From the NCBI RefSeq assembly GCF_019623905.1, contig NZ_CP069370.1, forward strand, positions 2,851,001 through 2,915,000: DNA of 64,000 bases, given 5' to 3'. Source of the stretch: Neotabrizicola shimadae. GTDB lineage: Bacteria > Pseudomonadota > Alphaproteobacteria > Rhodobacterales > Rhodobacteraceae. The notes under the pieces are model-generated. The model was not told the origin of the DNA. It ran no database searches and was given only the letters and a program-made list of their open reading frames with translations. The position numbers and the translations under genes are program-made. This document shows positions 9,109 to 19,579 of the stretch, piece by piece (within the stretch, counting starts at the first letter, position 1; each line of letters opens with the position of its first letter).

Positions 9109-10305
9109 CTAGAGGAAGGACTTGCCCGGGCCTTCGGACGGAATCTCCAGGTGAGCCGCGACCGAGGCTGCGACATCGGTGAAACCCACGAGGCCGATCG
9201 ACCCCGCACCTACTCCAGCACACAGCACCGGCACCCGTTCCCGCGTATGGTCCGTGCCTGTCCAGGTTGGATCGTTGCCGTGGTCGGCGGTGAACAGCGC
9301 GAGGTCACCGGGGCGTAGCCGCGCGAGGAAGTCGCCGGTGCGCCGGTCGAACCATTCCAACGCGCGGGCATAGCCAGATACATCGCGGCGGTGGCCGTAC
9401 AGGCTGTCGAATTCCACGAAGTTCGCAAAGGTCAGCGAACCGGCCTCCGCCTCGTCTGCCAGCCGCATCAGATGGTCGAAAAGCTCCGCATCCGACTTGC
9501 CCTTGTGCAGCTTGCCAATGCCCCGGTGCGAGAAGATGTCGCCGATCTTTCCGATGGCATGGGTGGAGCGCCCCGCCCCCTGAGCCCAATCCAGGAGCGT
9601 GGGTGCCGGCGGGGCAATGGCAAAGTCGCGACGGTTGGCGGTGCGGGCGAAAGCTCCGGGCGCGCCGACAAAGGGCCGGGCGATGACGCGCCCGATCTTC
9701 ATGGAGTGCAGGGTTGGGGCCAGATCCTGGCAAAGCTTGATCAGCCGATCCAGCCCGAACACCTCCTCATGCGCCGCGATCTGGAACACCGAGTCAGCGG
9801 AAGTATAGCAGATCGGCCAGCCGGTTCGCAGATGCTCGGCCCCCAGTCGTTCGATGATCTCTGTGCCAGAGGCATGGCAATTGCCAAGGATGCCGCCGGT
9901 TCCAGCATGGGCGCACACCTCGGCAACCAGGCCTTCCGGAAAGGCAGGAACCCGATCGGGAAAATAGGCCCAGTCCCAGGGCACCGGCACGCCAGCCAGT
10001 TCCCAATGGCCCGAAGGCGTGTCCTTGCCCTTGGACACCTCGCTCGCTGCACCCCAACGGCCCCTCGGCTCTGCCCCCAAACCTGGGGTCTTCAATCCAG
10101 TGGCCAGCCGGACAGCCGCCCCGAGACCGAGCGCATCGAGGTTGGGCAAGTGAAGTGGGCCGCTCCGCCCCTCCTCGGCCCGCCCCTCGGCGCAGGCCAC
10201 TGCGATATGGGCGAGCGTGTTTGCACCTTCATCGCCGAACGCAGCGGCATCCGGAGCACCGCCGCATCCCACGGAATCCATCACGATCAGGAAGGCGCGG
10301 CTCAT
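9109..10305 (-). CDS. deoB: Phosphopentomutase
   Basis: 398 residues, of the alkaline-phosphatase superfamily. It interconverts deoxyribose-1-phosphate (or ribose-1-phosphate) and the 5-phosphate. The N-terminal metal site is [12 protein letters not shown], and the C-terminal [14 protein letters not shown] motif carries the other metal ligands. Its start overlaps the deoA stop by 4 nt (ATGA), so it is coupled to the enzyme that makes its substrate. Confidence 0.95.
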   Translation of the reverse strand: MSRAFLIVMDSVGCGGAPDAAAFGDEGANTLAHIAVACAEGRAEEGRSGPLHLPNLDALGLGAAVRLATGLKTPGLGAEPRGRWGAASEVSKGKDTPSGHWELAGVPVPWDWAYFPDRVPAFPEGLVAEVCAHAGTGGILGNCHASGTEIIERLGAEHLRTGWPICYTSADSVFQIAAHEEVFGLDRLIKLCQDLAPTLHSMKIGRVIARPFVGAPGAFARTANRRDFAIAPPAPTLLDWAQGAGRSTHAIGKIGDIFSHRGIGKLHKGKSDAELFDHLMRLADEAEAGSLTFANFVEFDSLYGHRRDVSGYARALEWFDRRTGDFLARLRPGDLALFTADHGNDPTWTGTDHTRERVPVLCAGVGAGSIGLVGFTDVAASVAAHLEIPSEGPGKSFL

Positions 10306-11609
10306 GCGATCCTCGCGTGGATGAGGGGGGGCTCGTCGGGAAGGTCCTGGGCGATGCGATAGGCTGTCTGAACCGCGGCCACTGCAGCCTCGGCTTCGGC
10401 CTCGGTCGCGGCGTGGACCATGGCAAGCGGGACCTCGCGGCTGGCTTCCTCACCGATGCCGGCAAGATCCGAAAGACCGACGGAGGGGTTGATCCGGTCG
10501 CCGTCACGCAGCCGCCCGCCCCCCAGATGCACCACCGCCTGGCCAAGCGCGAAGCCGTCGATGGCGGCCACCCAGCCGTTCGCCGGGCTGGGAACCTCGC
10601 GCATGACCGGGGCAGAGGGCAGGCGGTCGGGCCAGCGGTCCACAAAGTCGGCGGGACCGCCTTGAGCCGTCACCATCCGGCCGAAGTGTTCCGCTGCCGC
10701 GCCGGATTCCAGCGCCTGCGCAATGCGCCCTGCCCCGTCCTGCGGGTCTGCCGCCAACCCGCCGAGTGCCAGAGCCTCGCCGCCGAGCGCGCAGGTGATG
10801 TCCCACAGCGCGGCGTTGACCGACGTGCCCGACAGCGTCTCCATCACCTCGATTACTTCCAGCGCATTGCCGGCTGCGGTGGCCAGGGGCTGGCTCATGT
10901 CGGTGATAAGGGCAACGGTCATACAGCCGGCACCCTGCGCGGTCGAGACCAGCGATTGCGCCAGTGCCCGTGCATCCTCCATCGTCTTCATGAAGGCCCC
11001 GGAACCGACCTTCACATCCAGAACCAAAGCCTCCAGTCCTGCCGCCAACTTCTTTGACAGGATGGAAGCGGTGATCAGGTCGATGGATTCCACCGTGCCC
11101 GAGATGTCGCGGATCCCGTAGAGCCGACGGTCGGCAGGGGCCAGGTCGGCCGAGGCCGCCACGATGGCGCAGTGAACACGGTCCATCTGGGCGCGGAACT
11201 GGTCCTCGCCAAGCCCCGTGCGGAAGCCGGGGATCGCCTCCAGTTTGTCCAGCGTGCCGCCGGTATGGCCGAGACCGCGGCCCGAGATCATCGGCACATA
11301 GGCGCCGCAGGCGGCAAGGGCCGGGGCAAGAAGCAGGGACACGCAGTCGCCGATGCCGCCTGTGGAATGCTTGTCCACCACCGGGCCGGGCAGATCCCAC
11401 GCCATGACCCGGCCGGAATCCCGCATGGCAGAGGTCAAGGCCACGCGGCCAGCCTCTCCAAGCCCCTTGAGCAGCACGGCCATCGCGAAGGCGCCGGCCT
11501 GCGCATCCGTGACATCGCCCGAGGCAAGCCCGGCGGCAAACCATCGCAACTCGTCCGCCGACGGGGTGGTTCCGTCGCGCACCTTCATCACGATGGATCG
11601 CGCGTCCAT
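10302..11609 (-). CDS. deoA: Thymidine phosphorylase
   Basis: 435 residues. It cleaves thymidine (and deoxyuridine) with phosphate to the free base and deoxyribose-1-phosphate. The pyrimidine phosphorylase signature with KHSTGGIGD and the following glycine-rich region are present, and the length is normal. The start [13 protein letters not shown] at 11609 follows the cdd stop by 1 nt. A further in-frame upstream start would overlap cdd and is less likely. It is the second gene of the salvage operon. Confidence 0.95.
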   Translation of the reverse strand: MDARSIVMKVRDGTTPSADELRWFAAGLASGDVTDAQAGAFAMAVLLKGLGEAGRVALTSAMRDSGRVMAWDLPGPVVDKHSTGGIGDCVSLLLAPALAACGAYVPMISGRGLGHTGGTLDKLEAIPGFRTGLGEDQFRAQMDRVHCAIVAASADLAPADRRLYGIRDISGTVESIDLITASILSKKLAAGLEALVLDVKVGSGAFMKTMEDARALAQSLVSTAQGAGCMTVALITDMSQPLATAAGNALEVIEVMETLSGTSVNAALWDITCALGGEALALGGLAADPQDGAGRIAQALESGAAAEHFGRMVTAQGGPADFVDRWPDRLPSAPVMREVPSPANGWVAAIDGFALGQAVVHLGGGRLRDGDRINPSVGLSDLAGIGEEASREVPLAMVHAATEAEAEAAVAAVQTAYRIAQDLPDEPPLIHARIA

Positions 11610-11610
11610 C

Positions 11611-12003
11611 TCAGGCCCGGTCCATATGGGCGGCCGTGAAGACACCCGGCAGGATCTCGGCCACCGTCATGACTTTCTGCTTGCCGTCGGTGGTGCAGAG
11701 CGTGACCTTCACATCGGCATCGGCGAATTCCGCGATCTTCTGCCGGCAACCGCCGCAGCAGGGCACGGGTTCGGGGCTGTCGGCGATGACCCATATCTCG
11801 GCAATACGCGTATCACCCCCCGCCACCATGGCGGCAATGGCCCCAGCCTCGGCGCAGGTGCCTTCCGGATAGGCCACGTTCTCCACGTTGCAGCCGACAT
11901 AGACCTTGCCAGAGGTCGCGCGGATCGCCGCGCCAACCTTGAAGCGGGAATAGGGCACCCAGGCGTTCAGGCGAACCTGGGTGGCGGCGTCAAGCAGGGA
12001 CAT
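11611..12003 (-). CDS. cdd: Cytidine deaminase
   Basis: 130 residues, the size of the homotetrameric class. It deaminates cytidine or deoxycytidine to uridine or deoxyuridine. The zinc motif is split as CAEAGA (with the catalytic Glu) and PCCGGCRQ, and a substrate-binding NVEN is seen upstream. It is the first gene of the operon, so the operon reads cytidine, then uridine/thymidine cleavage, sugar mutase, adenosine deamination and uracil salvage. Confidence 0.95.
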   Translation of the reverse strand: MSLLDAATQVRLNAWVPYSRFKVGAAIRATSGKVYVGCNVENVAYPEGTCAEAGAIAAMVAGGDTRIAEIWVIADSPEPVPCCGGCRQKIAEFADADVKVTLCTTDGKQKVMTVAEILPGVFTAAHMDRA

Positions 12004-12074
12004 CTGGACCTCGGCTTCCGATTTGACCGTTCGGTCGGGAGTGTGGAACCGCCCACGCCAAACTGCAAGCGCGG

Positions 12075-13157
12075 CTACACGACCACCGTTGGCGGGTTCC
12101 CGGGCAGCGTCACCTCCAGCAGTTCAAGGTCGGCCGAAGGCTCGGCGTAGCGGGTGGCCATCCCCGGCGGCATGACGAAGGCATCGCCGGGCGACAGGCG
12201 ATAGGGCTCCTTCCCCTCGCCTTCCAGCACCATGCTGCCTGACATCACGAAGGTGAACAGGATGTCGCCGTCATGCCGGGTCCAGCGCGTCTCGCCACCA
12301 TCTGGCTTTGCCACCATGACCGAGGCCACGCCCTTCGTATTGGCGTTGATCGAGGTGTCGCGGGCCACGAAGCCCGGCAGCCGGAAGGGCTGGAACGCGC
12401 CCTTCGCACCGATGTCATGCACGAAGCGCTGGCCGTCCCACTCGCGGTCGGGGCGGTAATCCGGGGTGGGCAGGGTCATCTCGTGGTCAATCTCGGTGAC
12501 ATGATCGGCCGGCACACCGATCTCGATCACTTCGATCCCCTCGCCGGATTCCAGCACCCGGTGCCGGATCTGCGGCGGCTGGATGAAGCAGTCGCCGGCG
12601 TGCAGCCGCCGGATGCCGCCCTGGTCTTCGTACAGCACATCGACCCAGCCCTTGATGCAGAAGATCAGCTGGAAGCCGACCTTGTGGAAGTGCACCATGT
12701 CCGGAACCTTGCCGTCCGGCACGCGGATGTGGCTGGCGATCATCGCGCCGCCCAGGCGCGACGGCACCAGGTCGCGGTACATCATGCCGGCCCGGCCGAT
12801 CACCCAGGGCGCCTGGTCGGCCAGACGCCGCACCACGAAGGCATGTTGCGTGGCCGGCAGCACCAGCGGCGGGTTCAACTCGTCAATCTCGATGCGCGTG
12901 CCGTTCGGCGCGGTCAATTCGCGCTTGCCCTCGGCAAAGCTGTCGGGGTCCTCGGTCAGGATGCGGATCGTCCCCGGCGCCTCCTTCGCCCCCTTCTCGA
13001 TGCGCAGCCGCAGCCCATGGCCCGACAGCACCGCAACTTCGGGGTTGTCGGCCGGATAGATCATGTCCAGCCGCATCTTCAGCACCTTCATGTAGAAGGG
13101 CAGGTCATCGCGCAACTCGTTGGTGGGCAGCCGGATCTCGGCGCGGGTCTCGGTCAT
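12075..13157 (-). CDS. Double-cupin protein with an N-terminal VOC-like segment
   Basis: 360 residues. The first 90 residues (LRDDLPFYMKVLKMRLDMIYP..PEVAVLSGHGLRLRI) look like a half glyoxalase/VOC domain. Two cupin barrels follow. The first has a VHFHKVGFQLIFCIKG core and LHAGDCFIQPPQIRHR; the second contains SPGDAFVMPPGMATRY near the C-terminus. Cupins of this type may be oxygenases or sugar-binding proteins, and I cannot assign a reaction. The start at 13157 has GGAGG 6 nt upstream. It is divergent from maeB and close to the salvage operon, but without overlap. Confidence 0.75.
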   Translation of the reverse strand: MTETRAEIRLPTNELRDDLPFYMKVLKMRLDMIYPADNPEVAVLSGHGLRLRIEKGAKEAPGTIRILTEDPDSFAEGKRELTAPNGTRIEIDELNPPLVLPATQHAFVVRRLADQAPWVIGRAGMMYRDLVPSRLGGAMIASHIRVPDGKVPDMVHFHKVGFQLIFCIKGWVDVLYEDQGGIRRLHAGDCFIQPPQIRHRVLESGEGIEVIEIGVPADHVTEIDHEMTLPTPDYRPDREWDGQRFVHDIGAKGAFQPFRLPGFVARDTSINANTKGVASVMVAKPDGGETRWTRHDGDILFTFVMSGSMVLEGEGKEPYRLSPGDAFVMPPGMATRYAEPSADLELLEVTLPGNPPTVVV

Positions 13158-13293
13158 CTCGTCCTCCCCGGAACGGCCGCAGATTGGGCGCGGCCCTGCC
13201 AATTTGCAAGGCGGCCCTGAAACACCTGCGGTTTCCCCGAATTGCACCGAACCGAAATTGGTTTAATGGGTAAGCGAGGATCGGGAGGACGAC

Positions 13294-15576
13294 ATGGCAG
13301 ACGAAGCACGGCACGAGAATGCCCGCCAGGCGGCGCTGGACTATCACGAGTTCCCGCGGCCCGGAAAGCTCGAGATCCGCGCCACCAAGCCGCTCGCCAA
13401 CGGCCGCGACCTCAGCCGCGCCTATTCGCCCGGAGTGGCTGAGGCCTGCCTGGAAATCAAGGCCGATCCCGCTAGCGCCAGCCGCTACACCAGCCGCGGC
13501 AATCTGGTGGCTGTGGTGTCCAACGGCACCGCCGTGCTTGGCCTCGGCAACATCGGCGCCCTGGCCTCGAAACCGGTGATGGAGGGCAAGGCGGTGCTCT
13601 TCAAGAAATTCGCCAACATCGACTGCTTCGACATCGAGTTGAACGAACCCGACCCTGAACGCCTGGCCGACATCGTCTGCGCGCTGGAGCCGACCTTCGG
13701 CGCCATCAACCTAGAAGACATCAAGGCCCCCGACTGCTTCATCGTGGAAAAGCTCTGCCGCGAGCGGATGAACATTCCTGTGTTCCACGATGACCAGCAC
13801 GGCACTGCCATCGTGGTCGGCGCTGCGGCCACCAATGCGCTGATCGTCGCCGGCAAGAAGTGGGAGGACATCAAGGTCGTCTCCACCGGCGGCGGCGCGG
13901 CGGGCATCGCCTGCCTTGAAATGCTGGTGAAACTTGGGGTGCGGCGCGAGAACGTCTGGCTGTGCGACCTCGCCGGTCTCGTCTATCACGGCCGCCATGA
14001 CCAGATGACCCAGCAGAAGGCCGCTTTCGCGCAAGGCACCACCCCGGCCACGCTGGCCGATGTGATCGGCGGCGCCGACCTGTTCCTTGGCCTCTCCGGC
14101 CCCGGCGTGCTGACGCCCGAGATGGTGGCGAAGATGGCGCCGCGACCGATCATCTTCGCCCTGGCCAACCCCACGCCGGAAATCCTGCCCGACGCCGTGC
14201 GCTCGGTCGCGCCGGACGCCATCATCGCCACCGGCCGGTCGGATTTTCCGAACCAGGTCAACAACGTCCTGTGCTTCCCGTTCATCTTCCGGGGCGCGCT
14301 GGACGTGGGCGCCACCACCATCAACGACCAGATGGAACTGGCCTGCATCGACGGCATCGCCGCCCTGGCCCGCGCCACCACCAGCGCCGAAGCCGCTGCC
14401 GCGTACCGGGGCGAGACCATGAGCTTTGGCGCCGACTACCTGATCCCCAAACCCTTCGACCCCCGCCTGATGGGCGTTGTCGCCACTTCGGTCGCCCGCG
14501 CGGCGATGGAAACCGGCGTGGCGGCCCGGCCCCTGCCCGACCTTGACGCCTACAAGCAGAAGCTCGACGGGTCGGTCTTCAAGTCGGCGCTCCTTATGCG
14601 CCCGGTGTTCGAGGCATCCAAGCTCGCCGTCCGCCGCATCGTCTTTGCCGAGGGCGAGGACGAGCGTGTGCTGCGCGCGGCGAACGCGATGCTGGAAGAA
14701 ACCACAGACCTGCCCATCCTGATCGGGCGACCCGAAGTCGTGGAAGGCCGGTGCGAGCGTTATGGCCTGCCCATCCGCCCCGGCCGCGACTTCCACCTGG
14801 TGAACCCGGAAAACGATCCCCGGTATCGCGATTACTGGGGCACCTATCACGAATTGATGGCACGGCGCGGCGTCACGCCCGACACCGCCCGCGCTGTGAT
14901 GCGCACCAACACCACCGCCATCGGCGCGATCATGGTCCACCGGGGCGAGGCGGATTCCCTCATCTGCGGCACCTTCGGCCAGTATCACTGGCATCTGAAC
15001 TACGTCCGCCAGATCCTCGCCCGCGGCGGCTTGCGCCCCACCGCGGCGCTCAGCCTGATGATCCTGGAAGACGGACCGCTCTTCATCGCGGACACCCACG
15101 TCCACTCCGAGCCCACTCCGGCTGAAATTGCCGAAACCGCCATCGGCGCCGCGCGCCACGTCCGACGCTTCGGCCTGACTCCCAAGGTCGCGCTGTGCAC
15201 GCAAAGCCAGTTCGGCAACATGGACAACGCCGCCGCGCTTCGGATGCGTGCGGCGCTGGAGCTTCTGGATGCCCGCGAACCCGATTTCGCCTATGAGGGC
15301 GAGATGAACATCGACGTGGCGCTGGACCAGACGCTGCGCGACCGCATCTTCCCCGGTTCGCGCTTCGAAGGGGCGGCGAACGTGCTTCTGTTCGCTTCGT
15401 CCGACACGGCCTCCGGGGTGCGGAACATCCTGAAGATGAAGGCCGGAGGGCTGGAGGTCGGGCCGATCCTGATGGGCATGGGCAACAAGGCGCATGTGGT
15501 CACACCCTCGATCACCGCGCGGGGCTTGTTGAACATGTCTGCCATCGCAGGAACGCCGGTGGCGCATTACGGGTGA
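13294..15576 (+). CDS. maeB: NADP-dependent malic enzyme with C-terminal phosphotransacetylase-like domain
   Basis: A 760-residue two-domain enzyme. Residues 1 to about 430 form the malic enzyme ([15 protein letters not shown] signature, [10 protein letters not shown] nucleotide loop) that converts malate to pyruvate and CO2. The rest resembles phosphate acetyltransferase, which in MaeB proteins is regulatory and senses acetyl-CoA. GGGAGG lies upstream of the start. Its pairing with prpE points to carbon flow from acetate/propionate-type substrates back to pyruvate; that link is inference. Confidence 0.93.
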   Translation: MADEARHENARQAALDYHEFPRPGKLEIRATKPLANGRDLSRAYSPGVAEACLEIKADPASASRYTSRGNLVAVVSNGTAVLGLGNIGALASKPVMEGKAVLFKKFANIDCFDIELNEPDPERLADIVCALEPTFGAINLEDIKAPDCFIVEKLCRERMNIPVFHDDQHGTAIVVGAAATNALIVAGKKWEDIKVVSTGGGAAGIACLEMLVKLGVRRENVWLCDLAGLVYHGRHDQMTQQKAAFAQGTTPATLADVIGGADLFLGLSGPGVLTPEMVAKMAPRPIIFALANPTPEILPDAVRSVAPDAIIATGRSDFPNQVNNVLCFPFIFRGALDVGATTINDQMELACIDGIAALARATTSAEAAAAYRGETMSFGADYLIPKPFDPRLMGVVATSVARAAMETGVAARPLPDLDAYKQKLDGSVFKSALLMRPVFEASKLAVRRIVFAEGEDERVLRAANAMLEETTDLPILIGRPEVVEGRCERYGLPIRPGRDFHLVNPENDPRYRDYWGTYHELMARRGVTPDTARAVMRTNTTAIGAIMVHRGEADSLICGTFGQYHWHLNYVRQILARGGLRPTAALSLMILEDGPLFIADTHVHSEPTPAEIAETAIGAARHVRRFGLTPKVALCTQSQFGNMDNAAALRMRAALELLDAREPDFAYEGEMNIDVALDQTLRDRIFPGSRFEGAANVLLFASSDTASGVRNILKMKAGGLEVGPILMGMGNKAHVVTPSITARGLLNMSAIAGTPVAHYG

Positions 15577-15584
15577 GTCGCGCA

Positions 15585-15650
15585 GGGATTTGCAAATCCC
15601 GTCGTCCTTAGCCCGTCGCCAAGACCGCGTGGCCAAGTTTGCAAACTTGG
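15585..15650. promoter_or_regulatory. Two TTTGCAAA palindromes before prpE (possible ScfR/PccR sites)
   Basis: Two perfect palindromes, GGGATTTGCAAATCCC (15585-15600) and CCAAGTTTGCAAACTTGG (15633-15650), both centred on TTTGCAAA, lie in the 196-nt gap before prpE. A weaker TCTGCAAA is at 15671-15678. From memory, TTTGCAAA pairs are the recognition sequence of short-chain fatty acyl-CoA regulators such as PccR of Rhodobacter sphaeroides. No regulator gene is in the window. The palindromes could instead be hairpins. Confidence 0.5.
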
Positions 15651-15772
15651 CGGGTCAATGCCCTCCGGAGTCTGCAAACATTTCGTCGCACCCCCTGCCC
15701 CGTTGCCGGTAACATCGTTGCGCGGGGCGCGGTGCCTGACATAACAGACCTGCGCAAGCGGGAGGGCATGCC

Positions 15773-17671
15773 ATGGCATACAGCGATCTTTACAGCCGTT
15801 CGCTCAGCGATCCGGAGGGCTTCTGGCTTGAAGCGGCAGGGGCCATTGATTGGGTTCGTCGCCCGACCACTTCCCTGAACGCCGCTCGCGCGCCGTTCTA
15901 TGAATGGTTCACAGACGCCGAGGTCAACACCTGCTGGAACGCGGTGGATCGCCATGTCGAGGCCGGGCGCGGGAAGCAGCCGGCGATCATCCATGACAGC
16001 CCGGTGACCGGCACCAAACATGTCATCACCTATGCCGAACTGAAGGACCGCGTCGCCCGACTGGCCGGGGCTCTACGGGCGAAGGGCGTGGAAAAGGGCG
16101 ACCGCGTCATCATCTACATGCCGATGGTGCCGGAAGCGCTGGAGGCGATGCTCGCCTGCGCCCGTCTGGGGGCCATCCACTCCGTCGTCTTCGGCGGCTT
16201 TGCGGCCAACGAACTGGCCGTGCGGATCGACGACTGCACGCCCAAGGCGATCATCGCGGCCTCCTGCGGGATCGAGCCGAACCGGGTCGTCCATTACAAG
16301 CCGCTTCTGGATGCCGCGATCGAACTGGCCAGCCACAAACCCGACTTCTGCGTGATCTTCCAGCGCGAGCAGGAGGTGGCCCAGCTGATCGAGGGCCGCG
16401 ACGTGGCCTGGCACAGCTTCCAGTTCGGGGTCGAGCCGGTGGACTGCGTGCCGGTTGCGGGCAACCATCCGGCCTATATCCTCTATACCTCTGGCACCAC
16501 CGGCGCGCCGAAGGGTGTGGTTCGGCCGACAGCGGGGCATCTGGTGGCACTGGCCTGGACGATGCGGGCCATCTACGACTGCGGGCCGGGCGATGTGTTC
16601 TGGGCCGCGTCGGACGTGGGCTGGGTCGTGGGGCACAGCTACATCTGCTACGGCCCCCTGATCGCGGGCTGCACCACCATCGTCTACGAGGGCAAGCCGG
16701 TGGGCACGCCGGATGCCGGGGCCTTCTGGCGGGTGATCTCGGAGCACAGGGTCCGCAGCTTCTTCACGGCGCCCACGGCGCTGCGGGCGATCAAGCGCGA
16801 CGATCCCGAGGGCCGGCTTGTCGGCGACTATGACCTGTCCCGGCTGAAAGCCCTGTACCTGGCGGGCGAGAGGGCCGACCCCGACACGATCATGTGGGCG
16901 CAGCGGCACCTGAAGGTGCCGGTAATCGACCACTGGTGGCAGACCGAGACCGGCTATGCCATCGCGGCCAACCCGCTCGGGATCGAGCCGCTGCCGGTCA
17001 AGATCGGCTCGCCTTCGGTCGCCATGCCGGGCTTCGATGTCCAGATCCTGGACGAGGGCGGGCATCCGGTGGAACCCGGCCAACTGGGCGCCATCGCGGT
17101 GAAGCTGCCGCTGCCGCCCGGCACCCTGCCCACGCTGTGGAACGCGGAGGAGCGGTTCCGGAAGTCCTACCTCCACCACTTCCCCGGCTGGTACGAGACG
17201 GGGGATGCGGGGATGAAGGATGCCGACGGGTACCTCTACATCATGGCCCGGACCGATGACGTGATCAACGTGGCGGGGCACAGGCTTTCGACGGGGGCGA
17301 TGGAGGAGGTGCTGGCCAGCCACCCCGACGTGGCCGAATGCGCGGTGATCGGGGCGGGGGATGAGTTGAAGGGGCAGACGCCGGTGGGCTTCCTGTGCCT
17401 GAACAAGGGCTCGGGCCGGGACCATGGCGATGTGGTCCGGGAATGCGTGGCCCTGGTGCGCGAGAAGATCGGGCCGGTGGCCGACTTCAAGAAGGCCGTG
17501 GTGGTGGACCGGCTGCCCAAGACCCGGTCGGGCAAGATCCTGCGGGGAACCATGGTCAAGATCGCCGACGGGGCGGCCTGGAAGATGCCGGCCACCATCG
17601 ACGACCCGGCCATCCTGGACGAGATCACCCTGGCCCTGAAGGCCATCGGCTACGCCCGGACCTCGGCCTGA
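15773..17671 (+). CDS. prpE: Propionyl-CoA synthetase (acyl-CoA synthetase of the PrpE type)
   Basis: 632 residues, the PrpE size. It forms propionyl-CoA from propionate, ATP and CoA. Motifs: VVFGGFAANELAVRIDD, the AASCGIEPNRVVHYKPL segment that marks PrpE rather than Acs, YTSGTTGAPKG, WWQTETGY, and the C-terminal lysine region PKTRSGKILRG. The start at 15773 gives the conserved N-terminus (YSDLYSRSLSDPEGFW). A related acetyl-CoA synthetase is the alternative. The upstream TTTGCAAA palindromes fit propionyl-CoA control. Confidence 0.88.
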   Translation: MAYSDLYSRSLSDPEGFWLEAAGAIDWVRRPTTSLNAARAPFYEWFTDAEVNTCWNAVDRHVEAGRGKQPAIIHDSPVTGTKHVITYAELKDRVARLAGALRAKGVEKGDRVIIYMPMVPEALEAMLACARLGAIHSVVFGGFAANELAVRIDDCTPKAIIAASCGIEPNRVVHYKPLLDAAIELASHKPDFCVIFQREQEVAQLIEGRDVAWHSFQFGVEPVDCVPVAGNHPAYILYTSGTTGAPKGVVRPTAGHLVALAWTMRAIYDCGPGDVFWAASDVGWVVGHSYICYGPLIAGCTTIVYEGKPVGTPDAGAFWRVISEHRVRSFFTAPTALRAIKRDDPEGRLVGDYDLSRLKALYLAGERADPDTIMWAQRHLKVPVIDHWWQTETGYAIAANPLGIEPLPVKIGSPSVAMPGFDVQILDEGGHPVEPGQLGAIAVKLPLPPGTLPTLWNAEERFRKSYLHHFPGWYETGDAGMKDADGYLYIMARTDDVINVAGHRLSTGAMEEVLASHPDVAECAVIGAGDELKGQTPVGFLCLNKGSGRDHGDVVRECVALVREKIGPVADFKKAVVVDRLPKTRSGKILRGTMVKIADGAAWKMPATIDDPAILDEITLALKAIGYARTSA

Positions 17672-17701
17672 GGGGGCCGGGCCGCAAAGGTGCCTGAGGG
17701 G

Positions 17702-17775
17702 GCGTCCGAGCTCGGACGCCCTTTCCGACTCCATGAAATCAATGGGTTACGAGGCCGTGTTAACTTGGACGTAAC
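17702..17775 (+). repeat. Three-block intergenic palindromic element, copy 2
   Basis: Same syntax as the copy at 1965-2038: palindrome GCGTCCGAGCTCGGACGC at 17702-17719, 20 nt, CAATGGGTT at 17740-17748, 12 nt, TAACTTGGACGTAAC at 17761-17775. It follows the prpE stop in the direction of transcription. The next 330 bases (17776-18108) hold no gene I can support. Confidence 0.8.
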
Positions 17776-18108
17776 CTTTGGCGGGTGGCGCAGGGCATTG
17801 GACGGCATGTCCGGCAGAAGGCTCATCGGCCCAAGAGCCTGCGACTGACCGTCTCGGCCAACATGCACGCGCCCCTGCTTTCGGGTCTTCCCGCGCCAAT
17901 TCTCCTTGAAGCCAAATTCAACCTGCGATTGGGTTCCCTCAATTCTTCGTGCCGGGCATGATCATTACCCGACCGACCCGAAACAGGCAGGATTGCGGTG
18001 ATGAAGAACATTGTTGCCGGGCGCCCTGCGCTTGCGGCATTTCCCGCCGCGGCCGAGTGCCTGCACGGCGCGCAGCAGGACCACGATGCAGCTTGGAGGG
18101 TGGGAAGC

Positions 18109-18207
18109 GTGCGGTCCCTGCTCAACACAGCCACTGCTCGAATCGCCATCGCAGGCATATGTCTGGTTGGCTGCACGGGGCAACGGGATGAAGGGACGCC
18201 TCGATGA
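18109..18207 (+). CDS. Candidate small lipoprotein, 32 residues
   Basis: A GTG-started frame of 32 codons with GGAGGG about 8 nt upstream. It encodes a short basic N-terminus, a hydrophobic core (IAIAGICLV) and a lipobox-like LVGC followed by a polar tail ending in TPR. This is the layout of a tiny lipoprotein such as entericidin-type peptides. Its stop overlaps the ATG of the next gene (ATGA at 18204-18207), which argues that it is translated. A longer in-frame version from 17998 is possible. No family was recognised. Confidence 0.4.
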   Translation: MRSLLNTATARIAIAGICLVGCTGQRDEGTPR

Positions 18208-18632
18208 AAGCTTTAACGCTTGGAACGTGCATCTTCGTTTGCCTGGTTCAGCCGGCAATCGGGGATGTTTATTCTCTAGAACTTGCCAAAGTCACGAAGG
18301 TGAATGACTGCGGCGTCATGGTGTTTGAAAAGAGATACCCGGCCAGACTGTGGGGAATCGTTGTTACCGAGCCCGAAACACTTCGCCAACTGGTCGCTGG
18401 CAAGGAAGTTTCGTACGAATTCTTGGCAACTTACGGGCCAACTACAGATATCGCAAAGTGCGGAAGCAGTGACATCAGAAATGTGACGGGCCGTAATACT
18501 CATGACCTCAGCCAATTCCTCATAGATAGAGGTGCGGCATTCGAGTTCTGTGCGGAGAGTCGGAATTACTATCGGACATGCGATCATCTTACCATAAGTC
18601 ATAGCTATGTCGAGAAGGGAAAATCCGAATGA
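18204..18632 (+). CDS. Secreted SNase-like protein, degenerate
   Basis: 142 residues with a signal peptide (MKALTLGTCIFVCLVQPAIG). The mature part follows the order of a staphylococcal-nuclease fold: VTKVNDCG..VFEKRYPARLWGI..TEPE, then a DLSQFLIDRGAAF helix. However, the usual DGDT and several catalytic charges are absent or shifted, so activity is doubtful. It is visibly AT-richer than the flanking genes, suggesting recent acquisition. ATGA overlaps link it to small reading frames on both sides. The SNase assignment is a weak structural guess. Confidence 0.6.
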   Translation: MKALTLGTCIFVCLVQPAIGDVYSLELAKVTKVNDCGVMVFEKRYPARLWGIVVTEPETLRQLVAGKEVSYEFLATYGPTTDIAKCGSSDIRNVTGRNTHDLSQFLIDRGAAFEFCAESRNYYRTCDHLTISHSYVEKGKSE

Positions 18633-18802
18633 ACCTGGAGGATGTTATATTAAAGATTGCAAAGGGCAATCTAAGCTCGCCGGAGTTCGGGCAAAGAACT
18701 GACGCATTGATAGCAAACTTGTATGCACTGGGCGGTCAGATTCGAGTCATGCTTGACGCAATCGCTGCCGATCCAAGGAACTTTCAAGTTCCTTCTGAAT
18801 GA
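18629..18802 (+). CDS. Small hypothetical protein, 57 residues
   Basis: A 57-codon frame starting at an ATG that overlaps the stop of the SNase-like gene (ATGA at 18629-18632). It begins MNLEDVILKIAKG and ends FQVPSE, and looks amphipathic-helical with no signal or membrane segment. It ends 13 nt before the convergent nadK stop. It has the same AT-richer composition as its partner. It matches no family I know, and is supported mainly by coupling and by filling the gap exactly. Confidence 0.5.
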   Translation: MNLEDVILKIAKGNLSSPEFGQRTDALIANLYALGGQIRVMLDAIAADPRNFQVPSE

Positions 18803-18814
18803 AGCTATTCCCCC

Positions 18815-19579
18815 TCACACGAACTGCTCGTCCAGCAACCGCTCCTCCAGCCCGTGGCCGGGGTCGAAGAGGATGCGGTGGGCGATCGTGGGTTCGGAGC
18901 GGATCTCGACCGAGACCACATCCGTTACCGAGCGGCTGTCGGCATCGGCCATGACCGGGCGTTTGTCGGCTTCCATCACGTCGAAGCGCACGACAGAGGT
19001 GTTGCGCAAAAGCGCGCCGTGCCAGCGGCGGGGGCGGAAGGCGGCCATCGCCGTCAGCGCCAGCACGTCCGAGCCGATGGGCAGGATGGGCCCGTGGGCC
19101 GAGTAGTTGTAGGCGGTTGAGCCGGCGGGGGTGGCGACCAGCGCGCCGTCGCAGACAAGTTCCGGCATCCGCACCTTGCCGTCGACGGTGATGCGCAGCT
19201 TGGCAGCCTGGGGGCCGGCGCGCAGGAGCGAGACCTCGTTGATCGCCAGCGCCTTCACCACGGCGCCCGACCTTTGCACCGCCGTCATGGCAAGCGGGTG
19301 GATCACCGCCTCTTCCGCAGCGGCGACGCGGGCGGGCAGATCTTCGACGGCATAGGCGTTCATCAGGAAGCCGATGGTGCCGCAGTTCATGCCATAGACC
19401 GGCAGCCCGCGCTGCTCAACCTCGTGCAGGGTCTGGAGCATGAAGCCGTCGCCACCAAGGGCCACGACGACATCGGCCCGGTCCAGGCTGTGCTGGCCGT
19501 AAGCGGCGGTCAGTTCGGCCAGCGCGGTCTGCGCGTCGGGCGCGGGGCTGGCGGCAAAGGCGATCCTGCGCTGGGTCAT
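18815..19579 (-). CDS. nadK: NAD kinase
   Basis: 254 residues. It phosphorylates NAD to NADP using ATP. The diacylglycerol-kinase-like fold motifs are clear: [12 protein letters not shown] with the catalytic [14 protein letters not shown], and the [16 protein letters not shown] block that binds NAD. The start at 19579 ([14 protein letters not shown]) matches the usual short alphaproteobacterial N-terminus. The frame is open far upstream, but that extension has no similarity and overlaps the region before glyA. The gene is divergent from glyA. Confidence 0.93.
   Translation of the reverse strand: MTQRRIAFAASPAPDAQTALAELTAAYGQHSLDRADVVVALGGDGFMLQTLHEVEQRGLPVYGMNCGTIGFLMNAYAVEDLPARVAAAEEAVIHPLAMTAVQRSGAVVKALAINEVSLLRAGPQAAKLRITVDGKVRMPELVCDGALVATPAGSTAYNYSAHGPILPIGSDVLALTAMAAFRPRRWHGALLRNTSVVRFDVMEADKRPVMADADSRSVTDVVSVEIRSEPTIAHRILFDPGHGLEERLLDEQFV

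Noticed and set aside
13711..15636. A 641-residue open frame on the minus strand
   Set aside because: Complete antisense overlap with maeB, whose motifs are clear; no domain on the minus strand.
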